64,000 bases of DNA from Brevundimonas sp. EYE_349 (lineage in GTDB: Bacteria > Pseudomonadota > Alphaproteobacteria > Caulobacterales > Caulobacteraceae). The DNA lies in the NCBI RefSeq assembly GCF_023147505.1, contig NZ_JAHXPB010000007.1, positions 1 to 64,000 of the forward strand. Direction: 5' to 3'. Each line of letters starts with the position of its first letter. Positions within the stretch are counted from its first letter, which is position 1. The notes below the pieces were generated by a model. That model was not told the DNA's origin and did not search any database. It was given only the letters and a program-made list of their open reading frames with translations. This document shows positions 38,925 to 48,189 of this stretch, one piece after another. Both the position numbers and the translations under genes were made by a program.

Positions 38925-38977
38925 CGTATCCGTCGCATGACGATGTTAGGGTACGCCATCAGACAGGAGACCGAACG

Positions 38978-39370
38978 ATGGGCTTTCTCGACAATGTGGT
39001 GAACGGATTGGGCCAGGACGCTGCGGGCGGCCTCGGCGACCTGTTGAAGAGCCAGGGCGGCGTCGGCGGCCTGGCCGAGAAGTTCGGTCAGGCGGGCCTG
39101 GGCGACGTCATCGGCTCGTGGGTCGGTTCGGGCGCGAACGCCGGCGTCACCGCCGAACAGATCACCGCCGTCATCGGCCACGGCCCCATCGCCGACATCG
39201 CCGCCAAGATGGGCGTCTCGCCCCAGCAGGCCGGCGAGACCCTGGCGGGCCTGTTGCCCGAGGCCATCGACCGCCTGACCCCCGGCGGTCAGATCGACGG
39301 CGCCGACGACCTTCTGGCCAAACTGCCGGGCGGCCTGGGCGACATGATCGGCGGCTTCCTGAAGCGCTGA
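38978..39370 (+). CDS. YidB-family (DUF937-like) protein
   Basis: This 130-residue Gly-rich protein has the family pattern MGFLDNVVNGLG, GGLAEKFGQAGLGDVIGSWV, then ITAVIGHGPIADIAAKMGVS and QAGETLAGLLPEAIDRLTPG. Related proteins are called YidB; the function is unknown. It converges with the AmpG-like gene across 4 bp. Confidence 0.85.
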   Translation: MGFLDNVVNGLGQDAAGGLGDLLKSQGGVGGLAEKFGQAGLGDVIGSWVGSGANAGVTAEQITAVIGHGPIADIAAKMGVSPQQAGETLAGLLPEAIDRLTPGGQIDGADDLLAKLPGGLGDMIGGFLKR

Positions 39371-39374
39371 GGCT

Positions 39375-41141
39375 TCAGGACGGCTGGCCCTCGGTCGTCG
39401 CGACCTTATCTTCGGCTTCGGCCTCTGTCTTGCGCCGCGCCTCCAGCGCCGTCTGTTTGCCGGCCACGACGAAGGCCAGGACGATTCCGAACAGGCCGAT
39501 GACGAAGGAATAGAGGAAGAAGGCGATATAGCCGGCGCCGAGCGCGGCCGGACTGACGCCGCTTGTCGCGGCGCCCGTGGCCAGCACCCCCTGGGGCATA
39601 TCGGCGAACAGGCTTCTGAGCGCGGCGAAGGGACCGTCGCCTTCGGCCGCGCGCGCCGACGCCTCCACAATCCGTCCCGACTGGGAGGCGATCAGCTTGC
39701 CGGGCAGGGCGTACAGCGAGGTGAACAGCGCATATTGCGTCGCGGTGAAGCCGATCGACGTCAGGCTGGACATATAGGCGATCAAAGCCGTGCCCGCGTA
39801 GCCGCCGGACACGTTGTCGACGCCGATAGCGACCGTCAGCGCCGGCAGACTGTGTCCCTGAGTGGCCAGCCAGGCGAAGATCAGGTTGGACACCGGGCTC
39901 ATGAAGGCGCCGATGACCATGGTGCGGATCAGCCCCAGCTTGGCGACCGACCAACCGCCGAGGAAAACGCCCAGGGTCGTCATGACCACGCCGAAGACCT
40001 TGCGCACCTCGGCCAGTTCGGTCTTGGAAAAGCCCAGGTCGATATAGAAGGGCGGCATGATGTTCAGGACGAAGTCGGACAGGCGATAGACGCAGATCAG
40101 CGCCAGGATCAGTGTCGCGACGCCGGAGAACCGCCTGTAGAAATCCACGAGCGGCTCGCCGAAGGACCCGGCTAGATAGGCGCCTGGTCTCGTTCTGACG
40201 CCGGGAACGGGCCAGCAGGCGACGACCAGGACCGCCAGCCCCAACACCACAAGGCCGAACTGCAGATAGACGCCCTCGGGCTTGGCTGACAGGGCCGCCG
40301 CCACGGCCGCCTTGCCGTCCGCACCCAGGCCGAACAGGCCGAACAGGGCGTTCAGCGGGGCCGACTGGCCGGTCAGGCCCGATCCCAGCACCGTCGCCGC
40401 CACGCCGATGACGGCCAAACGCACGATCCATTCGATCACTTCAAATCCCGGGCGGGACGGCACGCCGCCGACCGGGATGGCGCGGATGGAATGGGCCTTT
40501 TCCCGCGGCGCGAACAGGACGCCGGCGATGCCGAAGCCCATCAGGGCGGCCATGACGGCGTAGGACAGGTTCCAGTTATAGAGGTCGGCCAGAACCAGCG
40601 GCACGGCGCCCGCCACGATCATGGCGACGCGGTAGCCCATCTGATAGGCGGCGGCCATGGCGCCGTGTCGGCTGTCGTCGGCGGCCTCGATCCGCCAGGC
40701 GTCGATGACGATGTCCTGCGTCGCCCCGAAGAAGCCGACCAGGGCGGCGAAGCCGGCCACCGCGATCAGGGCGTTGGCGGGGTTCAGGGTCGAGATCGAC
40801 CACAGGCCGAACACGATCACGGCCTGGGTCACCAGCATCCAGGCCCGTCGGTGGCCCAGCAGCCGCGTCAGTCCGGGCACGGACGTCCGGTCGATCAGCG
40901 GCGCCCAGACGAACTTCAGCGAATAGGACAGTGTGGCCAGGGCGAAGAAGCCGATCACCTCCAGCGTCTGGCCGCTCTCACGCAGCCAGGCCGAAAGGGT
41001 GTCGAAGATCAGCAGATTGGGCAGGCCCGCCGAAAAGCCCAGCAACAGCATGATGAAGACGCGACGTTCGCCGTAGACGGCCAGGCCGCCGAAACGCCCG
41101 GCGGGCTTGCCGTTCACGGCGCGGGTGGACTGGTCGGTCAT
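39375..41141 (-). CDS. AmpG-like MFS transporter
   Basis: This 588-residue membrane protein has the AmpG-type start (LLLGFSAGLPNLLIFDTLSAWL), FVWAPLIDR, GATQDIVIDAWRIEA and GGYAGTALIAYMSS, and at least twelve hydrophobic segments, the typical shape of muropeptide permeases. AmpG carries GlcNAc-anhydroMurNAc peptides into the cytoplasm for wall recycling and links to beta-lactamase induction. An extra hydrophobic insert in the middle (around LFGLFGLGADGK) makes it longer than E. coli AmpG. The ATG at 41141 precedes the family start; earlier residues are a shadow frame. Confidence 0.88.
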   Translation of the reverse strand: MTDQSTRAVNGKPAGRFGGLAVYGERRVFIMLLLGFSAGLPNLLIFDTLSAWLRESGQTLEVIGFFALATLSYSLKFVWAPLIDRTSVPGLTRLLGHRRAWMLVTQAVIVFGLWSISTLNPANALIAVAGFAALVGFFGATQDIVIDAWRIEAADDSRHGAMAAAYQMGYRVAMIVAGAVPLVLADLYNWNLSYAVMAALMGFGIAGVLFAPREKAHSIRAIPVGGVPSRPGFEVIEWIVRLAVIGVAATVLGSGLTGQSAPLNALFGLFGLGADGKAAVAAALSAKPEGVYLQFGLVVLGLAVLVVACWPVPGVRTRPGAYLAGSFGEPLVDFYRRFSGVATLILALICVYRLSDFVLNIMPPFYIDLGFSKTELAEVRKVFGVVMTTLGVFLGGWSVAKLGLIRTMVIGAFMSPVSNLIFAWLATQGHSLPALTVAIGVDNVSGGYAGTALIAYMSSLTSIGFTATQYALFTSLYALPGKLIASQSGRIVEASARAAEGDGPFAALRSLFADMPQGVLATGAATSGVSPAALGAGYIAFFLYSFVIGLFGIVLAFVVAGKQTALEARRKTEAEAEDKVATTEGQPS

Positions 41142-41175
41142 GGGCGGCTCCGGCAGCGGCCGGAACGCGGACGCC

Positions 41176-42702
41176 TTAAACTCGGCCGACCTTGGCGCGG
41201 ATGTCGCGTTTCGTCCAGCGGGCGAGGGCTGCGCGCAGGGCCTCGGCGTCCAGCGGCTTGACGATATGGTCGTCCATGCCGGCTTCCAGACACAGGCGGC
41301 GGTCCTCGGCGAAGGCGTTGGCGGTGAGGGCCAGGATGGGCGTCCGGTCTCCGGTCGCGCGAATGGCCCGAGCGGCCGCGGGGCCGTCCATTCCCGGCAT
41401 CCGCATGTCCATGAACACCAGGTCGTAGCGGGCGCGGTGCACGGCGGCCACGGCCTCCTCGCCCGTCGCGGCGGTCTCCACCACGCAGCCTTCGCGGCGC
41501 AAAAGGGTGCGGGCCAGGAGTGCGCCGACCGGATTGTCCTCGGCCAGCAGCACGCGCACCCCGGCGAATCGGGCCGGGGCGACGCGGTCGTCCTCGTCAG
41601 GTTTCGATGCGCCGGTGTCATTGGGCGCATCGCCGGCGGCGGCCCGCACCTGCTCGACGAGAGAGGTTCGGCGCAGCGGCTTGATCAGATAGGCGTGGGC
41701 CCCGGCCGCCCGATAGGCGGCGATCAGGTCGCGTTCACCGGGTTTCAGCATGACGATGACCCTGCCGCCTTGCGGCAGAGGCATGGTCTCGCCGGGTTTC
41801 GCCGGAACATGGTCGAGCAGGATCACAGACGCATCGTCGCGGACCGACCCGCCGGACGCCTCGATCTGGGCGCGCGCCGCAGAAAGCACGAAGGGATCGC
41901 GAGAGCGGACGGCGACCGCGCGCGCCTGCAGATGCTGTTTGCGCGCGGTCTTCACGGCGTCGAAGACGGCTTCGAAACGGAAACGGGCTCCGCCGGTCGC
42001 GGAGTCCGGGCGATCTTCGACGGCGACCGTTCCGCCCATGGCCAGGGCCAGTTTGCGCACGACGGCCAGCCCCAGGCCGGCGCCGTCGTGGCGCACGGCG
42101 TCGGAGGCGTCGGCGTGACCGAACTCCTCGAAGATGCGGGCGCGGGCGGTCGACGGCACGCCTGGGCCGGTGTCGTCCACCAGAAAGGCCAGCCGCGGCC
42201 GAGCATCGTCGCCGCCGACCCGTTCGACCGTGATGCGGACGCCGCCGGCCTCGGTGAACTTCACCGCATTGCCCGCCAGGTTGAACAGCACTTGGCGCAG
42301 CCGCCCCTCGTCGGCGCGGATGTCGGGCGCGTCGGCGGTGACGGACCAGACGATCTCCAACCCCTTGTCATGGGCGCGCGGGCTGAGCAGTTCGGCGACG
42401 CCCCGGACCAGGCCCTCCAGATCGACGGGGGCCGGATCGAACTCCAGCGCCCCGGCCTCCAGCCGGGCGTAATCCAGAAGGTCGTTGACCAGGCCCAAGA
42501 GATGTTCGGCCGACTGGCGAGCGTTTTCGGCATAGGCGCGCTGGGCGCCGTCCAGGGTCGTGCGTTCCAACAGGCCGATCATGCCCAGCACGCCGTTCAG
42601 CGGCGTGCGCATCTCATGGCTCATCAACCGCAGGAACTGCTGCGCCGGCGCGTTCGGCGCCGTCGCCTCCTTGGTCTTCTCGGTCGTCCCGCGTCGCGCC
42701 AT
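41176..42702 (-). CDS. hybrid histidine kinase with receiver domain
   Basis: The H-box [18 protein letters not shown] starts at about residue 22 with no sensor domain before it, so this is a cytoplasmic kinase. It continues with N-box GNAVKF, G1 DDTGPGV and G2 DGAGLGL, a degenerate receiver-like stretch (~250-370), and a C-terminal receiver with [10 protein letters not shown], the phospho-Asp in [13 protein letters not shown] and the IVKPLD Lys. I start at the ATG at 42702 (GGAG seven bases upstream); 42714 is possible. Length is 508 residues. The lack of a sensor suggests it is governed by protein contact. Confidence 0.9.
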   Translation of the reverse strand: MARRGTTEKTKEATAPNAPAQQFLRLMSHEMRTPLNGVLGMIGLLERTTLDGAQRAYAENARQSAEHLLGLVNDLLDYARLEAGALEFDPAPVDLEGLVRGVAELLSPRAHDKGLEIVWSVTADAPDIRADEGRLRQVLFNLAGNAVKFTEAGGVRITVERVGGDDARPRLAFLVDDTGPGVPSTARARIFEEFGHADASDAVRHDGAGLGLAVVRKLALAMGGTVAVEDRPDSATGGARFRFEAVFDAVKTARKQHLQARAVAVRSRDPFVLSAARAQIEASGGSVRDDASVILLDHVPAKPGETMPLPQGGRVIVMLKPGERDLIAAYRAAGAHAYLIKPLRRTSLVEQVRAAAGDAPNDTGASKPDEDDRVAPARFAGVRVLLAEDNPVGALLARTLLRREGCVVETAATGEEAVAAVHRARYDLVFMDMRMPGMDGPAAARAIRATGDRTPILALTANAFAEDRRLCLEAGMDDHIVKPLDAEALRAALARWTKRDIRAKVGRV

Positions 42703-42763
42703 CGCCGTCTCCATGACCGACGACGGTAAGCGCCTGGGGTTAAGGATCCGTCCCGCCTCTGGT

Positions 42764-43744
42764 TCAGTCGTGGGTGAAGGCCGCCTGTTGGACGTCGCTC
42801 TCGCGCAGGCCGAACGGCGCATCACCGCGATGGGCGAGGCGGCGGTCGAAATCGGCCTCGGCGCCGACAGTGTTGCGGCGATAGATCAGCGCCTCCGCGA
42901 TATGGCGACGCAGCACCCCGTTCGCCCCATCCAGATCGGCGATGGTGCGCGCCAGACGCAGGGTGCGGGTCCACCCGCGCGCCGTCAGCCCGCCCGCTTC
43001 GCCTGCACGCATCAGCAGCAGTCGGCCGGCTTCGTCCGGCGTGGCGAATCGATCCAGCGCATCGCCGGAGGCGCGGGCGTTCAATCCTTGCGAGGGATCA
43101 AGTCCAGCGGTGCGAACCCGGTCCTCCTGCATGGCGCGGGCGGCGGCGACGCGGGCCTTGGCCTCGGCCGTGCCTTCGGCAGGCGGAGGCAGGGCCATGT
43201 CGGCGGCGGTGACGGGCGGCGTCTCCACCGTCAGGTCGATCCGGTCGAACATCGGGCCGGAAATCCGGTTCTGGTAATCGCGCTGGCAGCGCGGGGCCTT
43301 GCCGCAGGCGCCGCGCCCGGCCCCGCCCATGCCGCAGCGGCACGGGTTCATGGCCGCCACCAGCTGGAACCGCGCCGGATATCGGATATGGGCGTTGGCG
43401 CGGGCCACCACGATCTCGCCCGTCTCCAGCGGCTGTCGCAGCGAATCCAGGGCCTGGGCGGAATACTCAGGCAGCTCATCAAGGAACAGGACGCCGTTGT
43501 GGGCCAACGACGCCTCGCCCGGCTTTGCGCGCAGGCCCCCGCCGGTCAGGGCGGCCATGGAGGCGGAGTGGTGCGGACTGCGGAACGGCCGGTCGCGTGT
43601 CAGGGCGCCGCGCTCGATCAGACCGGCGACCGACCAGATCATTGAAGTCTCCAGCAACTCCTGCGAGGTCAGCGGCGGTAGAAGGCCTGGCAAGCGTTGC
43701 GCCATCATCGACTTGCCCGATCCCGGCGGGCCGACGAACAACAA
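42764..43744 (-). pseudogene. comM: comM/yifB, 3' part, cut at the Walker A
   Basis: This is the C-terminal ~326 residues of a Mg-chelatase-like AAA+ protein ComM. It starts abruptly at TTG-TTG-TTC, giving LFVGPPGSGKSMMAQRLPG (Walker A), and goes on with Walker B GVLFLDELPEY, the zinc-binding NPCRCG...C...C cluster and sensor regions. ComM helps branch migration of DNA during natural transformation. The matching N-terminal part lies at 46071-46712 on the same strand, so the gene is split by ~2.3 kb. The frame could be translated from an internal start, but without the N-terminal domain it is unlikely to work. Confidence 0.92.
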
Positions 43745-43768
43745 GCCGTAGTCGATTGCTACGTCGGG

Positions 43769-44395
43769 TCAGACGTGCGCCACGCTCTCCAGACGGTCTT
43801 CCTCGACCGTGAGCATCGAGCGTTTGATGCGCTGGACAGAGGCCGTGGAGGTGCCGGTCGCTCGGGCTACCGCCCGGATGCTCTGACCGTCCTTCAGGGC
43901 CTTCTCGACCCTCTCCACACGGTCGGGCGACAGGGTGGGCCGACCGAACTGGACGCCTTTCGCACGAGCGCGCGCCAAGCCCGCCCGAACCCTGCCCCTG
44001 ATTAATTCACGCTCAAATTCCGAGAACACGGCCAACATCTGGAAGAGCATCCTGCCGGAAGGCGTGCTCGTATCGACGGACTGCTGGTGCAGATAGAGGT
44101 CGCAGCCCCGAGCTTGGATGTCGCCGAGGAAGGCCACCAGATCGGTCAGAGAGCGTCCCAGACGGTCAACGGCGTATGCGGCCACGATGTCCACCTCTCG
44201 GCGATGGACGGCCTTCAGGAGGGCGTCGTAGCCCGGCCGTTGATCCCGCCCCTTGGCGCCGCTGATCCCGGCATCCTCGAACACCCTGACGATGGTCCAT
44301 CCGGCTTTCTCGGCGACATCGGTGAGGATGCGAATTTGGTTCTCGACCGTCTGCTGGTCGGTCGAGCAACGAACGTAGAGACCGCATCGCTTCAT
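43769..44395 (-). CDS. small serine recombinase (resolvase/invertase family)
   Basis: This 208-residue protein has the catalytic Ser in CGLYVRCSTDQQ near residue 11, DAGISGAKGRDQRPGYDALL, the DRLGRS motif, SEFERELIRGRVRAGLARAR as the long E helix, and a C-terminal HTH (QSIRAVARATGTSTASVQRI). This is the size and shape of Tn3-type resolvases and DNA invertases. The stop lies 24 bp from the left end of the islet, so it probably acts on sites near the islet ends. Confidence 0.92.
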   Translation of the reverse strand: MKRCGLYVRCSTDQQTVENQIRILTDVAEKAGWTIVRVFEDAGISGAKGRDQRPGYDALLKAVHRREVDIVAAYAVDRLGRSLTDLVAFLGDIQARGCDLYLHQQSVDTSTPSGRMLFQMLAVFSEFERELIRGRVRAGLARARAKGVQFGRPTLSPDRVERVEKALKDGQSIRAVARATGTSTASVQRIKRSMLTVEEDRLESVAHV

Positions 44396-44430
44396 CCACC
44401 AGAAGGTCTCACGGATCGGCGGGGCGTCAA

Positions 44431-44760
44431 TCAGATCGGCGCGGAGAGGGCCTTGGCCATGCGGTAGTTGCGGAAGGTTTCGCCCCGGAGTTCGACGTCC
44501 TGCGCCTCGATCACCTCGAAGCCGTTGCGTTCGAAGAACGGGCGGGCGGTGATGCTGGCCTCGGTGAACAGCCGGTCGATGCCGTGTCGGTTCGCATGGT
44601 CGTGGATGTGATCCAGCAGGGCACGCGCGACGCCTCGGCCTTGGTGGTCTGCATGGACGAACATCATGTCGATGTGGCCATCTGGCTCCAGATCGCTGAA
44701 GCCCGCGATTTCTCCGGCGACTTCCGCCACGAAGGTCGGTCGGCCGCCGAGGCGCGTCGC
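44431..44760 (-). pseudogene. GNAT acetyltransferase, N-terminally truncated
   Basis: The frame gives TRLGGRPTFVAEVAGEIAGF, then MFVHADHQGRGVARALLDHI (acetyl-CoA-binding Q/RxxGxG/A as QGRGVA) and ARPFFERNGFEV, the C-terminal two-thirds of a GNAT protein. The first ~50 residues are missing; instead it runs out of frame into the truncated ATPase upstream. An internal GTG at 44730 could start a 99-residue remnant. Confidence 0.7.
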
Positions 44761-45064
44761 TGCCCATCATCGCGTCGTGCGTCGTCAGGATCACGGCGTG
44801 ACGGTGGCCTTCGCGCACGATTTCCGAGCGCGCGTGTTCAAGCCGCTCCTCGACCTTGCCCTTGCCGCCTGTTTTCGAATGGACGGGCCACAGCTTCAGG
44901 CCGCGCTTTTCCGCCTTGAAGGCGGCAGTCTGCTCGTCGATCAGTTCGTGGGTCGGGGCGGCGAACAGGTAGAGGCCGGGCTGGGCGATGGCCTCCTGCC
45001 GCATCACCGTGCTCTTGCCGCTGCCCTGCGGCCCGGTGAGCACGGTCACCTTCATCTTCGCCAC
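44761..45064 (-). pseudogene. truncated P-loop ATPase (first ~100 residues)
   Basis: It starts at GTG 45064 with MKVTVLTGPQGSGKSTVMRQ (Walker A) and continues through HAVILTTHDAMM, then loses homology and frame near 44765 where the acetyltransferase remnant begins. It looks like the N-terminus of a much larger helicase-like or conjugation-related ATPase of plasmids. The join between two broken genes indicates a past deletion inside the islet. Confidence 0.65.
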
Positions 45065-45137
45065 GCCCGTATTCCCCCACGCTCAAGGTTACCCGTCCCA
45101 ACCTTCTTCCCCGGACGGAGTGAAGGAAGGGTTCAGG

Positions 45138-45186
45138 GGCAACCCATTCGCAGCGTGCTTATAGAGAAAGGTGCGAATGGGTTGCC
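45138..45186. repeat. 15-bp perfect inverted repeat inside the comM islet
   Basis: GGCAACCCATTCGCA (45138-45152) and its exact inverse (45172-45186) are separated by 19 nt. It lies upstream of the ATPase remnant in non-coding DNA. Possible roles are a recombinase or regulator binding site, or a hairpin in RNA. Confidence 0.75.
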
Positions 45187-45233
45187 GGGTCCGGGTTCTT
45201 GTCGAGGAGCCGAGGTGAAGGAATCGGACCAGA

Positions 45234-45488
45234 TCAATCCGCCAACGACTGATGAATGATCGGCCGTGGATCGAGGAGGCCGAAGGCCGAGGCGATCTGC
45301 GGGATATCATCGTCAGGAGCGGACGACCGCGTGAGCGGTTGGCCGTCCCGGCGATAGGACAACCATAGCCCGGTCGGACGAGCCGCGTCCGTCGCCTTGC
45401 TCCGGCCACGACGTCGTTCGGCCAGACCATGAACGCCCCGACTGACGTCGGGCCGTTTCATTGATCCGCCGATGTAGAAGACCTCCAT
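45234..45488 (-). CDS. small hypothetical protein in the comM islet
   Basis: This 84-residue frame begins MEVFYIGGSMKRPDVSRG and is basic overall. It has no known family, and its composition is partly that of a chance frame. It is listed because it is the only plausible gene between the inverted repeat and the right part of the islet. Confidence 0.3.
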   Translation of the reverse strand: MEVFYIGGSMKRPDVSRGVHGLAERRRGRSKATDAARPTGLWLSYRRDGQPLTRSSAPDDDIPQIASAFGLLDPRPIIHQSLAD

Positions 45489-45709
45489 CTCGTCGGCGCC
45501 GAACAATTCTGGTGACGAGGCCGAAGGCCGATCAAGCACGCCGCGAACGGGTTGGAGGGGCGTGACAAAAACCTTCTGAATCCGGCCCTTCAGAACCCAG
45601 CAAATCCGAGCCTCCCAGAACCCGTTTCAGGCGTGCTGAAAGATACCTCTGAAAACCACAGGCACGCTCGGCTTGACCGTCATGGTGACCAATGTTTTTC
45701 TAACGGTCG

Positions 45710-45946
45710 ATGGGACGGCTGCTCGACAAGCTGAAGCGCGGCGCCCCCGCCTACGACGTAAAGGTCGAGCGGGACGGCTTCACGCTGATCGGCAAGCCTG
45801 ACCACATCGACGAGTTCAGCGACATCGTGCGCGAGGCGGCAGAACAGGCGGGCGAGGAGTTCGTCGTCTTCACGACCAGCGATGGCCACCGAGGCTACAG
45901 CCAGATGTTCGTCATGCCCTTGGACGACATCCGCTCGCCCAGCTAA
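45710..45946 (+). CDS. small acidic hypothetical protein in the comM islet
   Basis: This 78-residue protein reads MGRLLDKLKRGAPAYDVKVE and ends with FVVFTTSDGHRGYSQMFVMP. It has a plausible alpha/beta composition and codon use in keeping with a gene. It is oriented opposite to the recombinase and ends ~125 bp before the islet's right end. No family is recognised. Confidence 0.5.
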   Translation: MGRLLDKLKRGAPAYDVKVERDGFTLIGKPDHIDEFSDIVREAAEQAGEEFVVFTTSDGHRGYSQMFVMPLDDIRSPS

Positions 45947-46070
45947 AGGCGTCGCCCCTCTGACATCAGGCGACGCCATGAACGACACCATCCATAGACG
46001 GTCGCTGGAATCGTTGGCTGGATCGTCTGGGAGACCATGCTCCGACCATGACAATCGACCATGGTTCGAG

Positions 46071-46712
46071 CAGGTTGTGCCCGCCCGCCGCCGCGATCTC
46101 CAGCGCGCGCTTGGCGCTTTCCTGGCCCTTGACCTCGCGCAGGTCGGCAACGGCCCGGCCGGCCGCCAGAGGGCCGGGTTCGGGCGCACGCAGCACTTGG
46201 GTTCCCTTGAAATGGTTGACCAGCCCGATCAGAGAGCGCGGCGCCAAGATGCGCGCTCCGCCGGCCCAGGCGGCTTCCGGCCCCGTCGCCTCGGGACAGA
46301 TCAGGCCCAGCCCCATGGCGTCGGCGGCCACGGCGGCGGGCAGGGCCCCGCCGACGCGCGCGATCTGGCCGTCCAGCCCCAGCTCGCCGATCGCCGCCCA
46401 GCCGTCCAGGGCATCGGGCGCGATCACCCCCATGGCCGCCATCAGGGCCAGGGCGATGGGCAGGTCGAAATGGCTGCCTTCCTTGGGCAGGTCGGCGGGC
46501 GCCAGATTGGCGATGATCCGCTTGGCGGGCAGGGCCAGACCGATGCCGGCGAAGGCCCCGCGCACCCGCTCCTTGCTTTCGGCCACCGCCTTGTCAGGCA
46601 GGCCCACGATATTGAAAATGGTCGGTCCGTCGTTGCCGATCAGCTGGACCTCGACGTCCACGCGCCGGGCCTCCACCCCATCGAAGGCGACTGTAACGAC
46701 CCGCGCGACCAT
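46071..46712 (-). pseudogene. comM: comM/yifB, 5' part
   Basis: This is the ChlI-like N-terminal domain of ComM: RVDVEVQLIGNDGPTIFNIV, GLPDKAVAESKERVRGA, NLAPADLPKEGSHFDLPIAL, GELGLDGQI, and VKGQESAKRALEIAAAGGHN. At HNL the host sequence ends; about 35 foreign residues follow to a stop at 45966. The intact order with the 3' part would read GGHNL(L)FVGPPGSGKS. Confidence 0.92.
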
Positions 46713-46772
46713 GTTCGCTCCCCCGCTTAAAGGAAGAACGAACCATGAACTGAAATCTAATTCAAGTGGCGC

Positions 46773-47726
46773 TCACGCAACCTGTGCGGCCCGCTTCTTC
46801 TCGATGACGTCCCACATCAGGGCGGTGGCGTCTATGCCGGTGAAGGCTTTCAGCTGCTGGGCGCCAGTGGGCGAGGTGACATTGATTTCGGTCAGATAGT
46901 CGCCGATCACATCGATGCCGACGAAGATCAGGCCGCGCGCCCTCAGCGTCGGGCCGATGGCGGCGCAGATTTCCAGATCGCGCGGCGTCAGTTCGACCGG
47001 CATGGCCGTGCCCCCGACGTGCAGGTTGGAGCGCACGGCGCCCGCCGCCGGAACGCGGTTGATGGCGCCGACCGGTTCGCCGTCGATCAGGATGATGCGC
47101 TTGTCGCCCTTGGACACGGCGGGGATGAATTTCTGGATCACCAGCGGGTCGCGGCTGCCCGCCGCGTGGATCTCGATCAGGGCGTCCAGGTTCGGATCGT
47201 CGGCGCGCAGCTTGACCACGCCCGAGCCGCCATTGCCGTGCAGAGGCTTCAGCACCACCTCGCCATGCTTCTTGTGGAAGGCCGTCAAGGCGACGGGATC
47301 GGCGGAGATCAGCGTCGGCGGCTGCAGGCCGGGGAAGGCGGTGACCATCAGCTTCTCAGGCGCCGAACGGACCTCGGCCGGGTCGTTGACCACCAGCGTC
47401 CTGGGATGGACCGTCTCGAGCAGATAGGTGGCGGTGACATAGGCCATGTCGAACGGCGGGTCCTGACGCATCAGGATGACGTCAACGTCTTCGGCCAGGT
47501 CCAGCTTTTCCCAGTCGCCGAAATCGACGTGGTTCCCGGCTTCGCGCCGCACGGTGATCGGGCGGGCGCGGCAGTAGAGACGGCCCTCCTCCAGCGCCAG
47601 GGTGCGGAAGTCATAGACCCACTGTTTGTGACCGCGCGCCTGGGCGGTCTCGGCCATCAGGAAGCTGGTGTCCGAGGTGATGTCGACGGCCTCGATCGGG
47701 TCCATCTGGATGGCGATTCTGAGCAT
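46773..47726 (-). CDS. gshB: glutathione synthetase
   Basis: This ATP-grasp enzyme adds glycine to gamma-glutamylcysteine. Signature blocks are [107 protein letters not shown] and [20 protein letters not shown]. At 317 residues it has the normal length. It is downstream of the broken comM start region and apparently monocistronic. Confidence 0.97.
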   Translation of the reverse strand: MLRIAIQMDPIEAVDITSDTSFLMAETAQARGHKQWVYDFRTLALEEGRLYCRARPITVRREAGNHVDFGDWEKLDLAEDVDVILMRQDPPFDMAYVTATYLLETVHPRTLVVNDPAEVRSAPEKLMVTAFPGLQPPTLISADPVALTAFHKKHGEVVLKPLHGNGGSGVVKLRADDPNLDALIEIHAAGSRDPLVIQKFIPAVSKGDKRIILIDGEPVGAINRVPAAGAVRSNLHVGGTAMPVELTPRDLEICAAIGPTLRARGLIFVGIDVIGDYLTEINVTSPTGAQQLKAFTGIDATALMWDVIEKKRAAQVA

Positions 47727-47792
47727 CGGCGAGGCTTTCTCTACGTGGGCAGGCGCTAGGGAAATGGAGTGGCGAAGCTCTGCTTCAAACCC

Positions 47793-47924
47793 CTCCGCTC
47801 ATCCCCGAGAAAGCGGGGACCCAGTTCTTTCGCTCGGCAGTGCGTTGGATTGGCCAAGCGCGTCCATCGAAAACGCTTTATCGCCCAAAGTGCTGGGTCC
47901 CCGCTTTCTCGGGGATGAGCGGAG
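47793..47924. repeat. perfect 32-bp inverted repeat, REP/BIME-like
   Basis: The arm 47793-47824 (starting CTCCGCTCATCCCCGAG) recurs as an exact inverse at 47893-47924, 68 nt away. Each arm is itself a small hairpin (CCCCG-agaaag-CGGGG). It fills the gap between gshB and the Trm112-like gene and could fold into a long stem in RNA, so it may also end one or both transcripts. Confidence 0.85.
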
Positions 47925-47931
47925 TGTGAAA

Positions 47932-48126
47932 TCAGTCGATCTGACGCGCTTCTTCGGCCAGCATGATCGGCACGCCTTCGCGGATCGGATAGGCCAGTTT
48001 GGCGCCCGCCGAAATCAGCTCATTGGCGCTGCGGTCATAGGTCAGCTTGCCGCGCGTGACGGGGCAGACCAGCACCTCGAGCAGGCGGGGGTCGACGGAC
48101 ACGGGGGTGTTGAAGGCGTCACTCAT
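47932..48126 (-). CDS. Trm112-family (UPF0434) protein
   Basis: This 64-residue protein has the pattern [25 protein letters not shown] and [17 protein letters not shown]. Trm112-like proteins are small partners of methyltransferases; the bacterial role is unclear. Only one Cys of the zinc site is left (CPV), as in many bacterial members. Confidence 0.9.
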   Translation of the reverse strand: MSDAFNTPVSVDPRLLEVLVCPVTRGKLTYDRSANELISAGAKLAYPIREGVPIMLAEEARQID

Positions 48127-48189
48127 TTTTCTGGACCTAACGCGCTTAGCGCTACTTTAGGCCGTTGTAGGGGGCCTTGTCGCATCGCG

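Larger units (their letters stand above)
43745..46070. mobile_element. ~2.3 kb islet inserted in comM
   Basis: Host comM sequence stops at ...CACAACCTG (minus strand, to 46071) and resumes at TTGTTGTTC (43744). The DNA between holds a small serine recombinase, a truncated ATPase, a truncated acetyltransferase and small unknown frames. The ends carry an imperfect inverted repeat: GTCGATTG-CTAC-GTCGG about 7 bp in from the left end, and GTCGATTG-TCATG-GTCGG about 11 bp in from the right. No DDE transposase was found. A clear target duplication could not be fixed. Confidence 0.85.

Noticed and set aside
41107..42729. 540-codon open frame on the plus strand
   Set aside because: It is antisense to the hybrid histidine kinase, whose H, N, G and receiver motifs are clear.
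45089..45430. 113-codon minus-strand frame across the islet's inverted repeat
   Set aside because: It is Arg/Thr-rich without motif and reads through the 15-bp repeat; the 84-residue frame in another phase is a slightly better candidate.
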